Shown here: in pieces, positions 44,513 through 53,430 of the stretch
Layout of the letters: each line of letters starts with the position of its first letter
How positions within the stretch are numbered: position 1 is the stretch's first letter
Source of the DNA: Oscillospiraceae bacterium
GTDB taxonomy: Bacteria; Bacillota; Clostridia; Oscillospirales; Acutalibacteraceae
NCBI GenBank assembly: GCA_902762875.1
Contig: CACWPS010000006.1
Coordinates: forward strand, 48,665-112,664
Length of the DNA: 64,000 bases
Direction: 5' to 3'
Translations under genes and position numbers: made by a program
Notes under the pieces: model-generated
Told to the model about the DNA's origin: nothing
What the model saw: the letters and a program-made list of their open reading frames with translations, nothing else
Databases searched by the model: none

Positions 44513-45236
44513 GTTTTTCCCCCACAATTTCTATTATTCCGTCCGGATTATTCAAATAATTGTTATTTAGTAATCCGAGTTGTTTCATTCTAATTGCTAA
44601 AGCTTGCCTTGATACTCCCAAAAATTGAGCTAACCCGCTGAATTGCTCGTAGACTTTGTGAAAATAGATTTTGTTTAATACCTCTATCTTGTCCCCGAGT
44701 GAAAACCGGAACATTCCTTTTTCAACTAATTCCCTTGGTAGCAGAATTGCTGATGCCAAAGCATTAGCTTGCCATTCTTCCCAGTCGGTAATTGTTTTTT
44801 TATGCTCGTTATTGACTTTGTTAAAATGAACAGGCGATCGTTCTCTTGACGGTATTCCGTAATCATTCGGAAAAAGCATTTTATATATTTGGTGAGACGC
44901 TTCGTGCATAAGACTGAAATTATATCTTCCGACTTTTGTTATGTCCTCTTTCAAAGATTTTTCGACTAAAATTGTTTTCCCATCAAGAAAGTATATAAAA
45001 GGTTCGTCTGCTTCATCATATACTTCAACTCCCATTTCACGAAATGTAGTGAGACCAAGAGTATCACCGGAAAGCGATAAATGTTCTATCCCTATGTTTA
45101 ATCCCAATACTTCCAAAATCAGTTTTTCAGGTTCAACCCGGTAGCATTCGCTGTTTTTGATGTCCGGTAGCGCTTTATAAGCCTTGAATACTCTATTTGC
45201 AATGATTTCTATATTATCTCTTGATAAATGCTTCAT
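44496..45236 (-). CDS. ImmA/IrrE-type metallopeptidase
   Basis: A 246-aa protein with the zinc-peptidase motif FSLMHEASHQIY (HExxH) and a downstream EEWQANALASAILLP, where the Glu is the likely third ligand; both are standard in the ImmA/IrrE family. ImmA of ICEBs1 cleaves the element repressor ImmR after DNA damage. Here no ImmR-like Xre repressor gene is adjacent. The C-terminus has an apparent helix-turn-helix (FSGLAQFLGVSRQALAIRM), so the protein may itself bind DNA. The ribosome binding site is AGGAGGAAT. It is the first gene of the element operon. Confidence 0.9.
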   Translation of the reverse strand: MKHLSRDNIEIIANRVFKAYKALPDIKNSECYRVEPEKLILEVLGLNIGIEHLSLSGDTLGLTTFREMGVEVYDEADEPFIYFLDGKTILVEKSLKEDITKVGRYNFSLMHEASHQIYKMLFPNDYGIPSRERSPVHFNKVNNEHKKTITDWEEWQANALASAILLPRELVEKGMFRFSLGDKIEVLNKIYFHKVYEQFSGLAQFLGVSRQALAIRMKQLGLLNNNYLNNPDGIIEIVGEKHDNER

Positions 45237-45347
45237 TCAATTCCTCCTGCTCCTATTATTGATTCTTCGCTTCAAAAAAACAAAGTCATTAATCCTCCCA
45301 TAATTGGGTCCCTTTCCAATTCGATAACTTGTAAAGTCGTTATTACG

Positions 45348-45376
45348 ATTATAACAGAACATTTGTTCTTTGTCAA
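45348..45376 (-). promoter_or_regulatory. Element promoter with LexA-like operator
   Basis: Minus strand: TTGACA (45371-45376), 17 bp, TATAAT (45348-45353), both perfect. The spacer holds the 14-bp palindrome AGAACAAATGTTCT (45356-45369). It differs from the Gram-positive LexA box CGAACRNRYGTTYC only at its first and last base. A repressor bound there would block RNA polymerase. Confidence 0.75.
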
Positions 45377-45391
45377 TTCTTTTTGTAAATG

Positions 45392-45426
45392 CAAAAATGA
45401 GTTGGGCGTTTTTTTACCCAACTCAT
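45392..45426 (-). terminator. Terminator at the end of the polysaccharide locus
   Basis: ATGAGTTGGG (45397-45406) and CCCAACTCAT (45417-45426) form a 10-bp stem. TTTTTGC follows on the minus strand. Confidence 0.8.
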
Positions 45427-45449
45427 TCATATGCTTTCCCTTTTGCTTT

Positions 45450-45533
45450 CTATTTTAATGCACTTTCAAGCATCTCACGATATTTCAACCCTACCGAATC
45501 CGGTAAGGAATCGGGAGAGAATATTGATTTCTT
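45450..45533 (-). other. Short open remnant before the terminator
   Basis: The stretch 45427-45572 has no full gene. One frame (28 codons, reading SIFSPDSLPDSVGLKYREML and ending at TAG 45450-45452) looks like a protein C-terminus without a beginning. It may be debris of a deleted polysaccharide gene; identity unknown. Confidence 0.25.
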
Positions 45534-45572
45534 TCATTCAATCTACCCATTATGTAGAAAATAAGCAAGTAC

Positions 45573-45770
45573 TCATTTCCTCCACACCATTTTATCTACA
45601 ACGCCTGTGTAGGACTGGATTATTTTTATCACCTTGGTGCTGAGATTTTCTTCGGGCAGGCACTCATCCTTACAGCGGTTGCCCGCCTCCATATGAAAAA
45701 TCGGGATATGCAGTCTCTTAGCCGAGATTGCGGAAAGACAGGAGTTGGTATGAATATAATAATAAATCAT
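45573..45770 (-). pseudogene. UDP-N-acetylglucosamine 2-epimerase remnant with internal deletion
   Basis: The N-terminal half of the 65-codon frame, NSCLSAISAKRLHIPIFHME followed by AGNRCKDECLPEE, is the typical active-site region of non-hydrolysing UDP-GlcNAc 2-epimerases. Directly after LPEEN it changes to STKVIKIIQSYTGVVDKMVW, which matches the extreme C-terminus of capsule-type epimerases. About 200 residues between and 80-90 residues before are missing. The fusion is in frame but cannot be active. It probably belonged to the polysaccharide locus. Confidence 0.7.
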
Positions 45771-45802
45771 ATGGGCTAATCAAGTATTTTGTCCTTATTT
45801 TT

Positions 45803-46951
45803 TCATAGGCCTATGCTTAATAATAAATCTTTTGTTGCGTCTGCCTCATCTGCTGATATGCTTTGGTTGTATCTTAATTCTCTTATGGTTCGTTCTGCAT
45901 GACCGCAGAATATCAGCCTACACCATCTGCGGACTTCCATAAATGGAGTCAACCATCGATGCTTTTGCAGAATGGGATAATAGAACTTAATGACCTCATA
46001 CGGAATAAATATTTTTGACAAAGCATAACCAATTCGTCCGCCTTTTTTCTGTTGCTGAACAGTTATACGGTTTTCGCTATTGCCGTAAACTCCGCCACGC
46101 AAAATATAATCTTCCAACTGTTTAGAAATTAAATCATACTGCTCATATGACAGCCATATCTGACTTAATTTACGAGCCGCTTTTGCAAACTTTAATAGAT
46201 TTCCTTGATTTAGCAGCTTATCGCGCTTTTCTTTATCAGCTTCTTGGATATTATCTAAAATCCAAAGATCAATAAACGGTCTTATGCCGCAACCGCCATT
46301 CTCAAAATGCTTTGCCATATGAGCAATATGGTAGAAATAATAGTATTCGTCCGGCATTTCATACCAAAAATCATATCCATCCCTGACCACCGCCATATCC
46401 CAAACATTTTTTAGAACCTCCGATGACTCATTGGCAATTCCCTCCTCAACAAGATCATAATGCAATTCGATGTGAGTATGCATAGATGTAAAAAGAGATA
46501 TATCATGTGACCCTTTTCCATGATACTCATATCCATATTGCTCTGTAAGCACGGCTACAGCTTTGTCAGCATCTTTTTCATGTACCAAAATGTCGATATC
46601 ACAGCTCGTTCGCATCCACGGCTTGGGGTAATAGTTTCGAATAACCGAGCCTTTCAGCGGAATAAACGGAATTCGTGATTGTTCCAAAGCTTCGCAAAGT
46701 CGTTTCAGCTCATAGCTTTGTGTTTCATAGCGGTAAACCGCTTTGAACATCTCGTTTTCAAGTTTTTTGCTATTCTCGTCAAGCAGACCGTTGTTCTTTA
46801 ATCCCAACGAAAGCAGATGCGACACATCATGCTTTTTAGCAAGCAACACAAGTTTCGGTAGTATTTTGGCGTTGTACAGTTCTCTTTCCTTATCAGTCAG
46901 AGCTTCGCCGCAAAGTGCAGAGCGTAGCAAAGCAAACAGCATACCGCTCAT
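45803..46951 (-). CDS. Nucleotidyltransferase-fold protein (PF14907-like)
   Basis: A 382-aa protein with RIPFIPLKGSVIRNYYPKPW and the metal motif RTSCDIDILVHEKDADKA, typical of the uncharacterised nucleotidyltransferase family (NTP_transf_5) often found in capsule and lantipeptide loci. The rest is helical, with HIAHMAKHFENGGCGIRPFIDL. It overlaps the flippase stop by four bases (ATGA). Substrate unknown; it may modify the sugar repeat or a nucleotide-sugar. Confidence 0.8.
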   Translation of the reverse strand: MSGMLFALLRSALCGEALTDKERELYNAKILPKLVLLAKKHDVSHLLSLGLKNNGLLDENSKKLENEMFKAVYRYETQSYELKRLCEALEQSRIPFIPLKGSVIRNYYPKPWMRTSCDIDILVHEKDADKAVAVLTEQYGYEYHGKGSHDISLFTSMHTHIELHYDLVEEGIANESSEVLKNVWDMAVVRDGYDFWYEMPDEYYYFYHIAHMAKHFENGGCGIRPFIDLWILDNIQEADKEKRDKLLNQGNLLKFAKAARKLSQIWLSYEQYDLISKQLEDYILRGGVYGNSENRITVQQQKKGGRIGYALSKIFIPYEVIKFYYPILQKHRWLTPFMEVRRWCRLIFCGHAERTIRELRYNQSISADEADATKDLLLSIGL

Positions 46952-48489
46952 CTCCTAATTCTTTTGATTGTTATTTTGTTAAAAAGTGTCTTTATGGCAT
47001 CTTTATAAAATATTCCATATATAATAATTGCTGTTAAAAGAGTTATTAATGCTGTTGGTATTGCCATAATAATCCAATGCACAAATGAATTTATACTATC
47101 ATAGTTAAAGATCCATTTACACAAAGCAATGGACCACACCGAAATCAAAGAACTGATAAATAACATCTTAAAGGCTTTTATCATAGGACGGTTGATTATG
47201 TTTTTTGATAAAAACCACACATCATAAAAATACCTCAAAAGTACTGCAACAAGTGTACCGATGGCTACACCGAGAATGCCCATATCAAATACTAAAACAA
47301 GTACAAGTGAAAGTATAAAATTTGTTAAACATTCTAAAATTGCACCCAACTGCGTTTCCTTGTATTTATTAGCATTCATTGAAATGGTACTGTAAATAAA
47401 TCTAAAGCAATAAATTACTTCAGCCAGGATAAGCGCATACCCGAATAAGGGTTGAATATAATTTGCATCAAGCATGTCGACTGTATAAACCCTCACAAAA
47501 GGAATAATTAATATCGCGGTAACCGTATAAAGAACCGTTGCCATTCCACCTTGCACGAATTCAAAAAGGTTAACTGTACGTTGTATAGATGCATTATCAC
47601 CAGTGGTAAGCAGGTTTCCCAGTCCTGCGGCAACACCGTTTGATATAGATATAACGAGATTCATAATCCCAAAAATTACCGCACCATATACATTATAAAC
47701 AGAAACCATAACAGTACCGATAAAAATTGTAAGTATAGCCGAATCCGTATTCATATGTATATAATAAGCCAAGTGGTGCACCATACCGTTCCATCTTTGA
47801 TTCAAAGCCGCTTTATTACAAGCTACTTTTTTATTCAAGGCATAATGCCTTTTCACATACAATGTATAAAACAGAGGGCGTAGCAGTCCCAACAGACACA
47901 TTGACAAATAAATCAATCTGATATCCGCCTTCAGCGAAACCCAAAATAGCGACACCGCGATGTTAGCCAATGTGTATACTATGCTCACTATGTGGCTTAT
48001 TCTTATTTTTTGGTCTGCCGACAGCAATGATACATAAGGTAACGAAAAAAAGTATTCTGAAAAGGTACTTATGCTTAAAATCAAAATACAGGTGATAATA
48101 TAAAACTTATCTATATCTGTTTTGGCAATCAACGGATAAATGAAGCATAATGCTATCACATAAAAAACGAACGCAACACCAATTTTTCTGTAAAAGCGTT
48201 TTTGCTCATTGATAATTCCGGAAACACCATACATATCGCCGTTTGCAAGCGGTTTATACAGCGATGTCCTAAAAATACTTCCAACACCGGCTTCCAGTAG
48301 TGAGATATATGCTAAAAACTGCGTAATTGACGAAATTAGTCCGTTAACATCAGAGCCGTAGGCAGGAATTATAATACGAGGTAATATCAGCCCACGAAAA
48401 AAAGTAACAACTTGAAGCAGTACTGCAAATACAATGTTTAATGTTGCGTTCTTTGTTCGACTGTTAGACAATGATTTAATTCCTTTCAA
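46948..48489 (-). CDS. Wzx-like polysaccharide flippase
   Basis: A 513-aa integral membrane protein with about 12-14 helices of the MATE/PST superfamily. It moves undecaprenyl-linked repeat units across the membrane. The N-terminus SNSRTKNATLNIVFAVLLQVVTF, with RIIIPAYGSDVNGLISSITQFLAYISLLEAG-type helices, is typical of oligosaccharide translocases. It overlaps its upstream and downstream neighbours by four bases each. Confidence 0.9.
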   Translation of the reverse strand: MKGIKSLSNSRTKNATLNIVFAVLLQVVTFFRGLILPRIIIPAYGSDVNGLISSITQFLAYISLLEAGVGSIFRTSLYKPLANGDMYGVSGIINEQKRFYRKIGVAFVFYVIALCFIYPLIAKTDIDKFYIITCILILSISTFSEYFFSLPYVSLLSADQKIRISHIVSIVYTLANIAVSLFWVSLKADIRLIYLSMCLLGLLRPLFYTLYVKRHYALNKKVACNKAALNQRWNGMVHHLAYYIHMNTDSAILTIFIGTVMVSVYNVYGAVIFGIMNLVISISNGVAAGLGNLLTTGDNASIQRTVNLFEFVQGGMATVLYTVTAILIIPFVRVYTVDMLDANYIQPLFGYALILAEVIYCFRFIYSTISMNANKYKETQLGAILECLTNFILSLVLVLVFDMGILGVAIGTLVAVLLRYFYDVWFLSKNIINRPMIKAFKMLFISSLISVWSIALCKWIFNYDSINSFVHWIIMAIPTALITLLTAIIIYGIFYKDAIKTLFNKITIKRIRR

Positions 48490-49520
48490 TTATTAATCCA
48501 CCGCTTTTTAAAAAATTTCAAAATCACGGTTAGCTTTGCTTTAGCGGCTTTAATCAAGAATTTATCCTTAAACGGTAGGTGCATTTTCAATGCCTGTTTA
48601 ATAAGCTCGTTTTGAAACAGCGGCCTGAATTTACTTAAATCGCGGCGATAATTATCGCTTTCCCTAACCAAAAGAATAAGAATATTCTTCAACATATTAA
48701 TTCCGTATAAAGATAATTGGGTTTCAATACCATACGATTTGTAATCTGCGGTTTTTTCATTTAAAAAGCAAAGCAAAGTATTCATTCTTTCGGGGGAAGA
48801 AGTATCGAAAGTGTGGGTTATGGAGCTTGAAATTTGGCGGTAATAATAACCGCATATTTCGCTGAAATACACCGTATTTGCTTTAAGCATACATGGTAAT
48901 GTCACGGCCAAATCTTCTCCGAGAGATATGTCTTCCGGTTCCTCCGGCAAAAACATAGCTACCAACTCACGCCGTATAACCTTGCTCCACAACGACGGTG
49001 TAAATCCAAAGTCAAACGGGGGTGCCGAAGCACAAATCAGTTTTTTAAATACTTGGTTTTCTAAAGCATTTCGGTCATACAAGCCGATGTAATTTTCAAC
49101 CGTAACACGCTCTACAGTGTTTTCTTTCGCTTTAAAAAAGCTTGTTGCCGCAAAAATATCCGGATGGATTTTTTCTAAAACCTCTGTAACTTTTTCGTAA
49201 AAATCAGTTTCTACCCAATCATCACCGTCAACAAAGGAAATATACTGTCCACAAGAGGCGGCAAATCCGGCTTTTCTGGCCGAAACCAAACCACCGTTTG
49301 GCTTATGAATAACTCTTATATTTTTATTTTTCAAGGCGAATTCATCACAAATAGCCGGGCAACTGTCAGGGGAACCGTCATCAACAAGAATGATTTCAAT
49401 ATTTTGATAGGTTTGATTGATTAAAGACCCTATACACTGCCTTATATATGGTTCAACCTTGTATATCGGTACAATAACACTCAGTAAAAAACGGCGGCTT
49501 GGATTTTCCATTTGATTCAT
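48486..49520 (-). CDS. Family 2 glycosyltransferase
   Basis: A 344-aa GT-A fold enzyme. It has the N-terminal LLSVIVPIYKVEPYIRQCIGSL, the nucleotide-sugar site IILVDDGSPDSCPAICDEFA, and the DxD-like VDGDDWVETDFYEK. A C-terminal helical part follows. I chose the ATG at 49520 behind GGAGAAG; the frame is open further upstream. Sugar specificity cannot be predicted. It overlaps the flippase gene. Confidence 0.9.
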   Translation of the reverse strand: MNQMENPSRRFLLSVIVPIYKVEPYIRQCIGSLINQTYQNIEIILVDDGSPDSCPAICDEFALKNKNIRVIHKPNGGLVSARKAGFAASCGQYISFVDGDDWVETDFYEKVTEVLEKIHPDIFAATSFFKAKENTVERVTVENYIGLYDRNALENQVFKKLICASAPPFDFGFTPSLWSKVIRRELVAMFLPEEPEDISLGEDLAVTLPCMLKANTVYFSEICGYYYRQISSSITHTFDTSSPERMNTLLCFLNEKTADYKSYGIETQLSLYGINMLKNILILLVRESDNYRRDLSKFRPLFQNELIKQALKMHLPFKDKFLIKAAKAKLTVILKFFKKRWINN

Positions 49521-49561
49521 TACATCTTCTCCACTTAAAGTATAGCACCACAACAAATCAC

Positions 49562-50452
49562 TTATTTTATATTAAGCTCTTTTTCACGGGTAGAATTTGA
49601 AAGTTTGTGCTTTAAAGTGTATAACCAGCGTGAAAGCTTAACCCACACCACCGAGGTGTGAACAAAGTCTGCTATTTCGCTGTCGGTTGCCGGTTTGTTC
49701 CTTGCGGTGTAGGCGTATACTCCTAAATTTCTTATTTTTTCTTTTAGCGCAGCTTGGGGATAAGAAAGCAGCTCTTTAACAGAAAGGGTATACCCCTCAA
49801 AGTTTTTCAGGCCACTGGCGTTCATACTTAAACCGTCACTGCGGTATTCGCAAAGGTAGACGGCTTTATTATACCAACGAATTTTATGACCTGAGGCAGC
49901 AATTCTGTTCCACACAACTGCTTCGCCCAAAAAGCGTTCACCCTCGAATACGGGAAAAGGATATTTCCGCAATATTTCGGTGAAAAAGCACTCTGCTTTG
50001 TCTCCGTATATATTGAACTTGGGCCGTTCTAATGATGTGCAGTCAACATATTCGCCTGCGAAGGTAGAACCAATGAGTTTGCCATTTTTAAAAGATTTGT
50101 TAAAGGATATTCCCGCAAAGCTTTCCGGTATACCGATAAATCCCGATATAATCGAATCAACTGCATCCTCCGTTAAAATATCATCAGAGTCTACTATCAT
50201 AAAATACTCGCCCTCTGCCGCTTCAATGCCCTTATTTACCGCCGTGTGCTTTCCACCGTTTTCTTTGAAAATATACTTTAAAGGAAAGCTTTCGGCATTA
50301 AAACCTTCGACAAGCTGTTTTGTATTATCGGTTGAACCGTCGTCTACTATTATCCATTCAAAATTCTTGCAAGTTTGCCGACACAATGACATGTAAAGCT
50401 CGTCTAGACAATAGGCGCGATTATAAGTAGGGGTACATATTGTCAGCTTCAT
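49562..50452 (-). CDS. Family 2 glycosyltransferase
   Basis: A 296-aa enzyme beginning MKLTICTPTYNRAYCLDELY. It has the UDP site EWIIVDDGSTDNTKQLVEGF and the metal motif MIVDSDDILTEDAVDS. It closely resembles the gene at 53421 in its layout (KENGGKHTAVNKG against KENGGKHTACNLG), so the two are probably paralogues. ATG 50452 with AAAGGA; overlaps the upstream GT4 gene end by four bases. Confidence 0.9.
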   Translation of the reverse strand: MKLTICTPTYNRAYCLDELYMSLCRQTCKNFEWIIVDDGSTDNTKQLVEGFNAESFPLKYIFKENGGKHTAVNKGIEAAEGEYFMIVDSDDILTEDAVDSIISGFIGIPESFAGISFNKSFKNGKLIGSTFAGEYVDCTSLERPKFNIYGDKAECFFTEILRKYPFPVFEGERFLGEAVVWNRIAASGHKIRWYNKAVYLCEYRSDGLSMNASGLKNFEGYTLSVKELLSYPQAALKEKIRNLGVYAYTARNKPATDSEIADFVHTSVVWVKLSRWLYTLKHKLSNSTREKELNIK

Positions 50453-51534
50453 TTGCCGTTTTCCTTTCTGTAGCATTCTTCGTATATTTCCCAATAAGCT
50501 TTGGCACATTTTACGGCATCGAACTGCTTTGCAATTTCGAAGCCGTTATTTCCGAATAGAGTACGCTTTTCCCCATCGGTTGCCAAATCTGTCATAGCGG
50601 CGATCAATTGGGTCGGATTATTGTCATCAATCAATATACCGCTATTTTTTATAAGATCGGGCACGCCACCTACATTTGTTGAAATAACAGGAAGTCTTGA
50701 GGCCATAGCTTCAAGCATTGAAAGCGGAAGACCTTCTCTGTGTGATACGGAAACATAAATATCGGCTTTCGATAAATAATCTGCGACATTTTCCTTGAGT
50801 CCCGGAAGTTCTACACATCCTTTCAATTTAAGTCTTTCGACCTCTTTTTTTATAATATCATGCTGATTTCCGTCACCTAAAAGTATAAGCTTGGCATTCG
50901 GAACTGTCATCAATACCTCGGGCATAGCCCTTACAATCGCAATTTGATTTTTGTTTACATCCTGTCGGCTAACATTTATAAAAACGAGGTTTTTATTATC
51001 GCGATTTTCGTCTTTATTATACTTTTCGATTTCTACAGGATTGTTGACATATTTAATTTTATCGTCGCCTACTGCATAGTACTCCTTAGCTATTTTGTGG
51101 TTTTCCTCGGAAACCGCAACCAAGGTCAGTTTATTTAATTTTATTAAGAATTTTAAAACTCTTCTGATTTTCGGTGAAAACTCGATATCAGGCTTTGTGT
51201 GTATCGTATGTATCAAACAGCATTTATGAAGCAAAACATACGGTATAGCAAACAAGGTTGCACTTATATGGCCGTGTATTACATCCGGATTTATTTCTGA
51301 AAGGACTTTTGCAGTTCTTAATATTTCAGTAGTCTTACTTGCTTTTCCGGAATAAATATAGTGTATTTTAATTCCGGCGCTTTCAATCTTTAGCTCATTC
51401 GGTGTATCGAGCTTTGGCGAGAAAGCCACGACCTCAACTTCGTTTCCACATTTTTTAATTCCGGTAGCAAGCCTTGCCACCATTGTTTCGGCACCGCCGG
51501 TAATTAGTGCCGGTGTAAGAATAACAGCTTTCAT
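50449..51534 (-). CDS. Family 4 glycosyltransferase
   Basis: A 361-aa GT-B enzyme. It starts MKAVILTPALITGGAETMVARLA and has NVSRQDVNKNQIAIVRAM at the interdomain strand. The nucleotide-sugar motif region is VSVSHREGLPLSMLEAMASRLPVISTNVGGVPDLI, with the EX7E Glu residues present. It adds one retaining linkage to the repeat unit, sugar unknown. Confidence 0.9.
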   Translation of the reverse strand: MKAVILTPALITGGAETMVARLATGIKKCGNEVEVVAFSPKLDTPNELKIESAGIKIHYIYSGKASKTTEILRTAKVLSEINPDVIHGHISATLFAIPYVLLHKCCLIHTIHTKPDIEFSPKIRRVLKFLIKLNKLTLVAVSEENHKIAKEYYAVGDDKIKYVNNPVEIEKYNKDENRDNKNLVFINVSRQDVNKNQIAIVRAMPEVLMTVPNAKLILLGDGNQHDIIKKEVERLKLKGCVELPGLKENVADYLSKADIYVSVSHREGLPLSMLEAMASRLPVISTNVGGVPDLIKNSGILIDDNNPTQLIAAMTDLATDGEKRTLFGNNGFEIAKQFDAVKCAKAYWEIYEECYRKENGK

Positions 51535-51572
51535 TTTCTTATCTCCTCATATTAAGCAACGATTTCCTGTCG

Positions 51573-52142
51573 CTATTCAACTGTGTTCTTGATATAGTGT
51601 TCGGTAGCGTTTTCTTTTGAATGTATTTCCGCTTTTGAGCCAATAACAACCGAGTGTGCAGGAACATCAAAATTAACAAAGGTGTTTGGTGCTATTATAA
51701 CATCATCACCTACGGTAATGCCACCGACAATTACAGAATTGGCACCTATCCAAACATTATTGCCTATTTTTGGAACTCCGCTGTGAACCCCGCCGTTTGC
51801 GATTCCGATAGTTACACCCTGCGAAATATTCACATTTTTGCCGATCTTCGCCGCCGAGTTGATAACGACATTTCCCATATGACCGATATAAAATCCCCTA
51901 CCTATTTCGGTAGCATAGCTTATTTGGAAACCGTATTTTACAGACATTTTTGCTAATCTTATGCGGTTAAAGAGATACAGAAATCTATTACGGTTGGCTT
52001 TATAATACTTACATTTCCTAAGTGATTTCGTAAACCTATACCCGTACATTTCCCTCTTTGTTATAAAAGGGATGTCCCTTTCGGATTCAAATCCATATCT
52101 TTTAAGATCGGATTTTAAAATATCAGAAAGTTTGCAATTCAT
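51573..52142 (-). CDS. Serine O-acetyltransferase-like hexapeptide acetyltransferase
   Basis: A 189-aa left-handed beta-helix protein with repeating hexapeptides (IGRGFYIGHMGNVVINSAAKIGKNVNISQGVTIG, WIGANSVIVGGITVGDDVIIAPNTFVNF). It has the catalytic His of the LbH_SAT family in YIGHMG. The position among glycosyltransferases points to O-acetylation of the polysaccharide rather than cysteine synthesis. It overlaps the polymerase gene end by 20 bases. Confidence 0.88.
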   Translation of the reverse strand: MNCKLSDILKSDLKRYGFESERDIPFITKREMYGYRFTKSLRKCKYYKANRNRFLYLFNRIRLAKMSVKYGFQISYATEIGRGFYIGHMGNVVINSAAKIGKNVNISQGVTIGIANGGVHSGVPKIGNNVWIGANSVIVGGITVGDDVIIAPNTFVNFDVPAHSVVIGSKAEIHSKENATEHYIKNTVE

Positions 52143-53430
52143 ATTTGTCTTTATCCTCCGATGTTAAAGTTATCGAAACCATGGAAATCAGCATAACAAA
52201 TAAGTAATTAAACATCGTAAAAAGTTGTATCGTCATAATAAACAGCCAAAATGCAACAAGCGGTAATGCGCGCAATATTTTATTGTTTTTTTGCGCTTGT
52301 GGCATTTTAAACATCTGTCTATACAGAATTATTAACCACGAGACGGCAAAGACAAAGCCTATCATACCCCAACAAACCAGAATTTCCTGAAAACCATTGT
52401 GTGCGGCGGTGGTGCTTCCGCTTGTTGTAGTGTATCCAGTCGAAAAGCCGAAAAGAACAGACCAAAGACTTGAAAACAATAGATTAAAATAGAGTGCTAT
52501 AATATCCGTTCTTCCGCCCATACCATCAGTTTTTGCGGCATCGGCTCTTTCAAATAAAAAGTTCATCGCCCATTCAGACAATTCAGGTACAAAACGGTGC
52601 AACGCCGCAATTCCCAAAGCAAAGATTATTAAAATTGAAAATATCGATTTTATCTTAATACCGCTAAAAAGAAAATAGTAAAGCCAAACCGCAACGATGA
52701 CGACTAAATAAGAACGCGATATTGACAAAAAGCCAATCATAGATATCGAAACAGCCAAAATCAAGGACAATATTCTCGACCGAACAGAAAACAAGACCAA
52801 TAGCAACGCAACCGCAACGGCACAGTAAAGCCCCATTTCGTTGGAATTGAAATTAGTCACCGGTGAATTTTGCTCGGTGTTGTTTCCAAAACGAACACCG
52901 TAGGTGATAATATAGTCAAGACCCAAAGTATTAATTTCTCGAATTGCAACTGACAAGACCGCAAAAAGAGTACCGAATGAATATGCCAAGATAAAATTTT
53001 CCTCCGAACCTATAAAGACCTTGTTTGCAACTGCATAACAAACGAAAAACATATACGCAGCCAAATAAAGAATATTGTTTTTGAAGGAATTGTAATACAA
53101 ATAATCAAGCATTTCTATTATAACGACTGCGACAAACGGAATAATACCGATAATATTGAATGATGTATTTTTAGGCAGTTCAAAAAAAATGTCAAAAGCA
53201 AGAACAATCAGCACGATTTCAGAATAAGGTATTCCTCTGCAAAACGGCAACAAAGCCAAAGCGTATATGAATCTGCCGTTTCGGTTAAGCACTAATGAGG
53301 AAGCCGCACATAAAGTACTAAAAACAACAAACGGGATATTTATACCAATAAGATCCCTTACGAAAATAACCGCAAATGTAACAGCAATACAAATAATAGT
53401 AATGCTTTTTTTATTTTTAATCATAAACAT
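52123..53430 (-). CDS. O-antigen ligase/polymerase (Wzy-like) membrane protein
   Basis: A 435-aa polytopic protein with about 11 helices and a large extracytoplasmic loop (FGNNTEQNSPVTNFNSNEMGLY, then STGYTTTSGSTTAAHNGFQEI). The latter is the Wzy/WaaL-type loop with its conserved HNGF. It should polymerise repeat units outside the membrane. Low sequence conservation is normal for the family; assignment rests on topology, loop motif and context. Confidence 0.82.
   Translation of the reverse strand: MFMIKNKKSITIICIAVTFAVIFVRDLIGINIPFVVFSTLCAASSLVLNRNGRFIYALALLPFCRGIPYSEIVLIVLAFDIFFELPKNTSFNIIGIIPFVAVVIIEMLDYLYYNSFKNNILYLAAYMFFVCYAVANKVFIGSEENFILAYSFGTLFAVLSVAIREINTLGLDYIITYGVRFGNNTEQNSPVTNFNSNEMGLYCAVAVALLLVLFSVRSRILSLILAVSISMIGFLSISRSYLVVIVAVWLYYFLFSGIKIKSIFSILIIFALGIAALHRFVPELSEWAMNFLFERADAAKTDGMGGRTDIIALYFNLLFSSLWSVLFGFSTGYTTTSGSTTAAHNGFQEILVCWGMIGFVFAVSWLIILYRQMFKMPQAQKNNKILRALPLVAFWLFIMTIQLFTMFNYLFVMLISMVSITLTSEDKDKYELQTF

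Noticed and set aside
40285-45570. Flanking direct repeats (att sites) of the recombinase module
   Set aside because: By eye no identical stretch of about 12 bases or more was found between the two flanks, so borders are not claimed.
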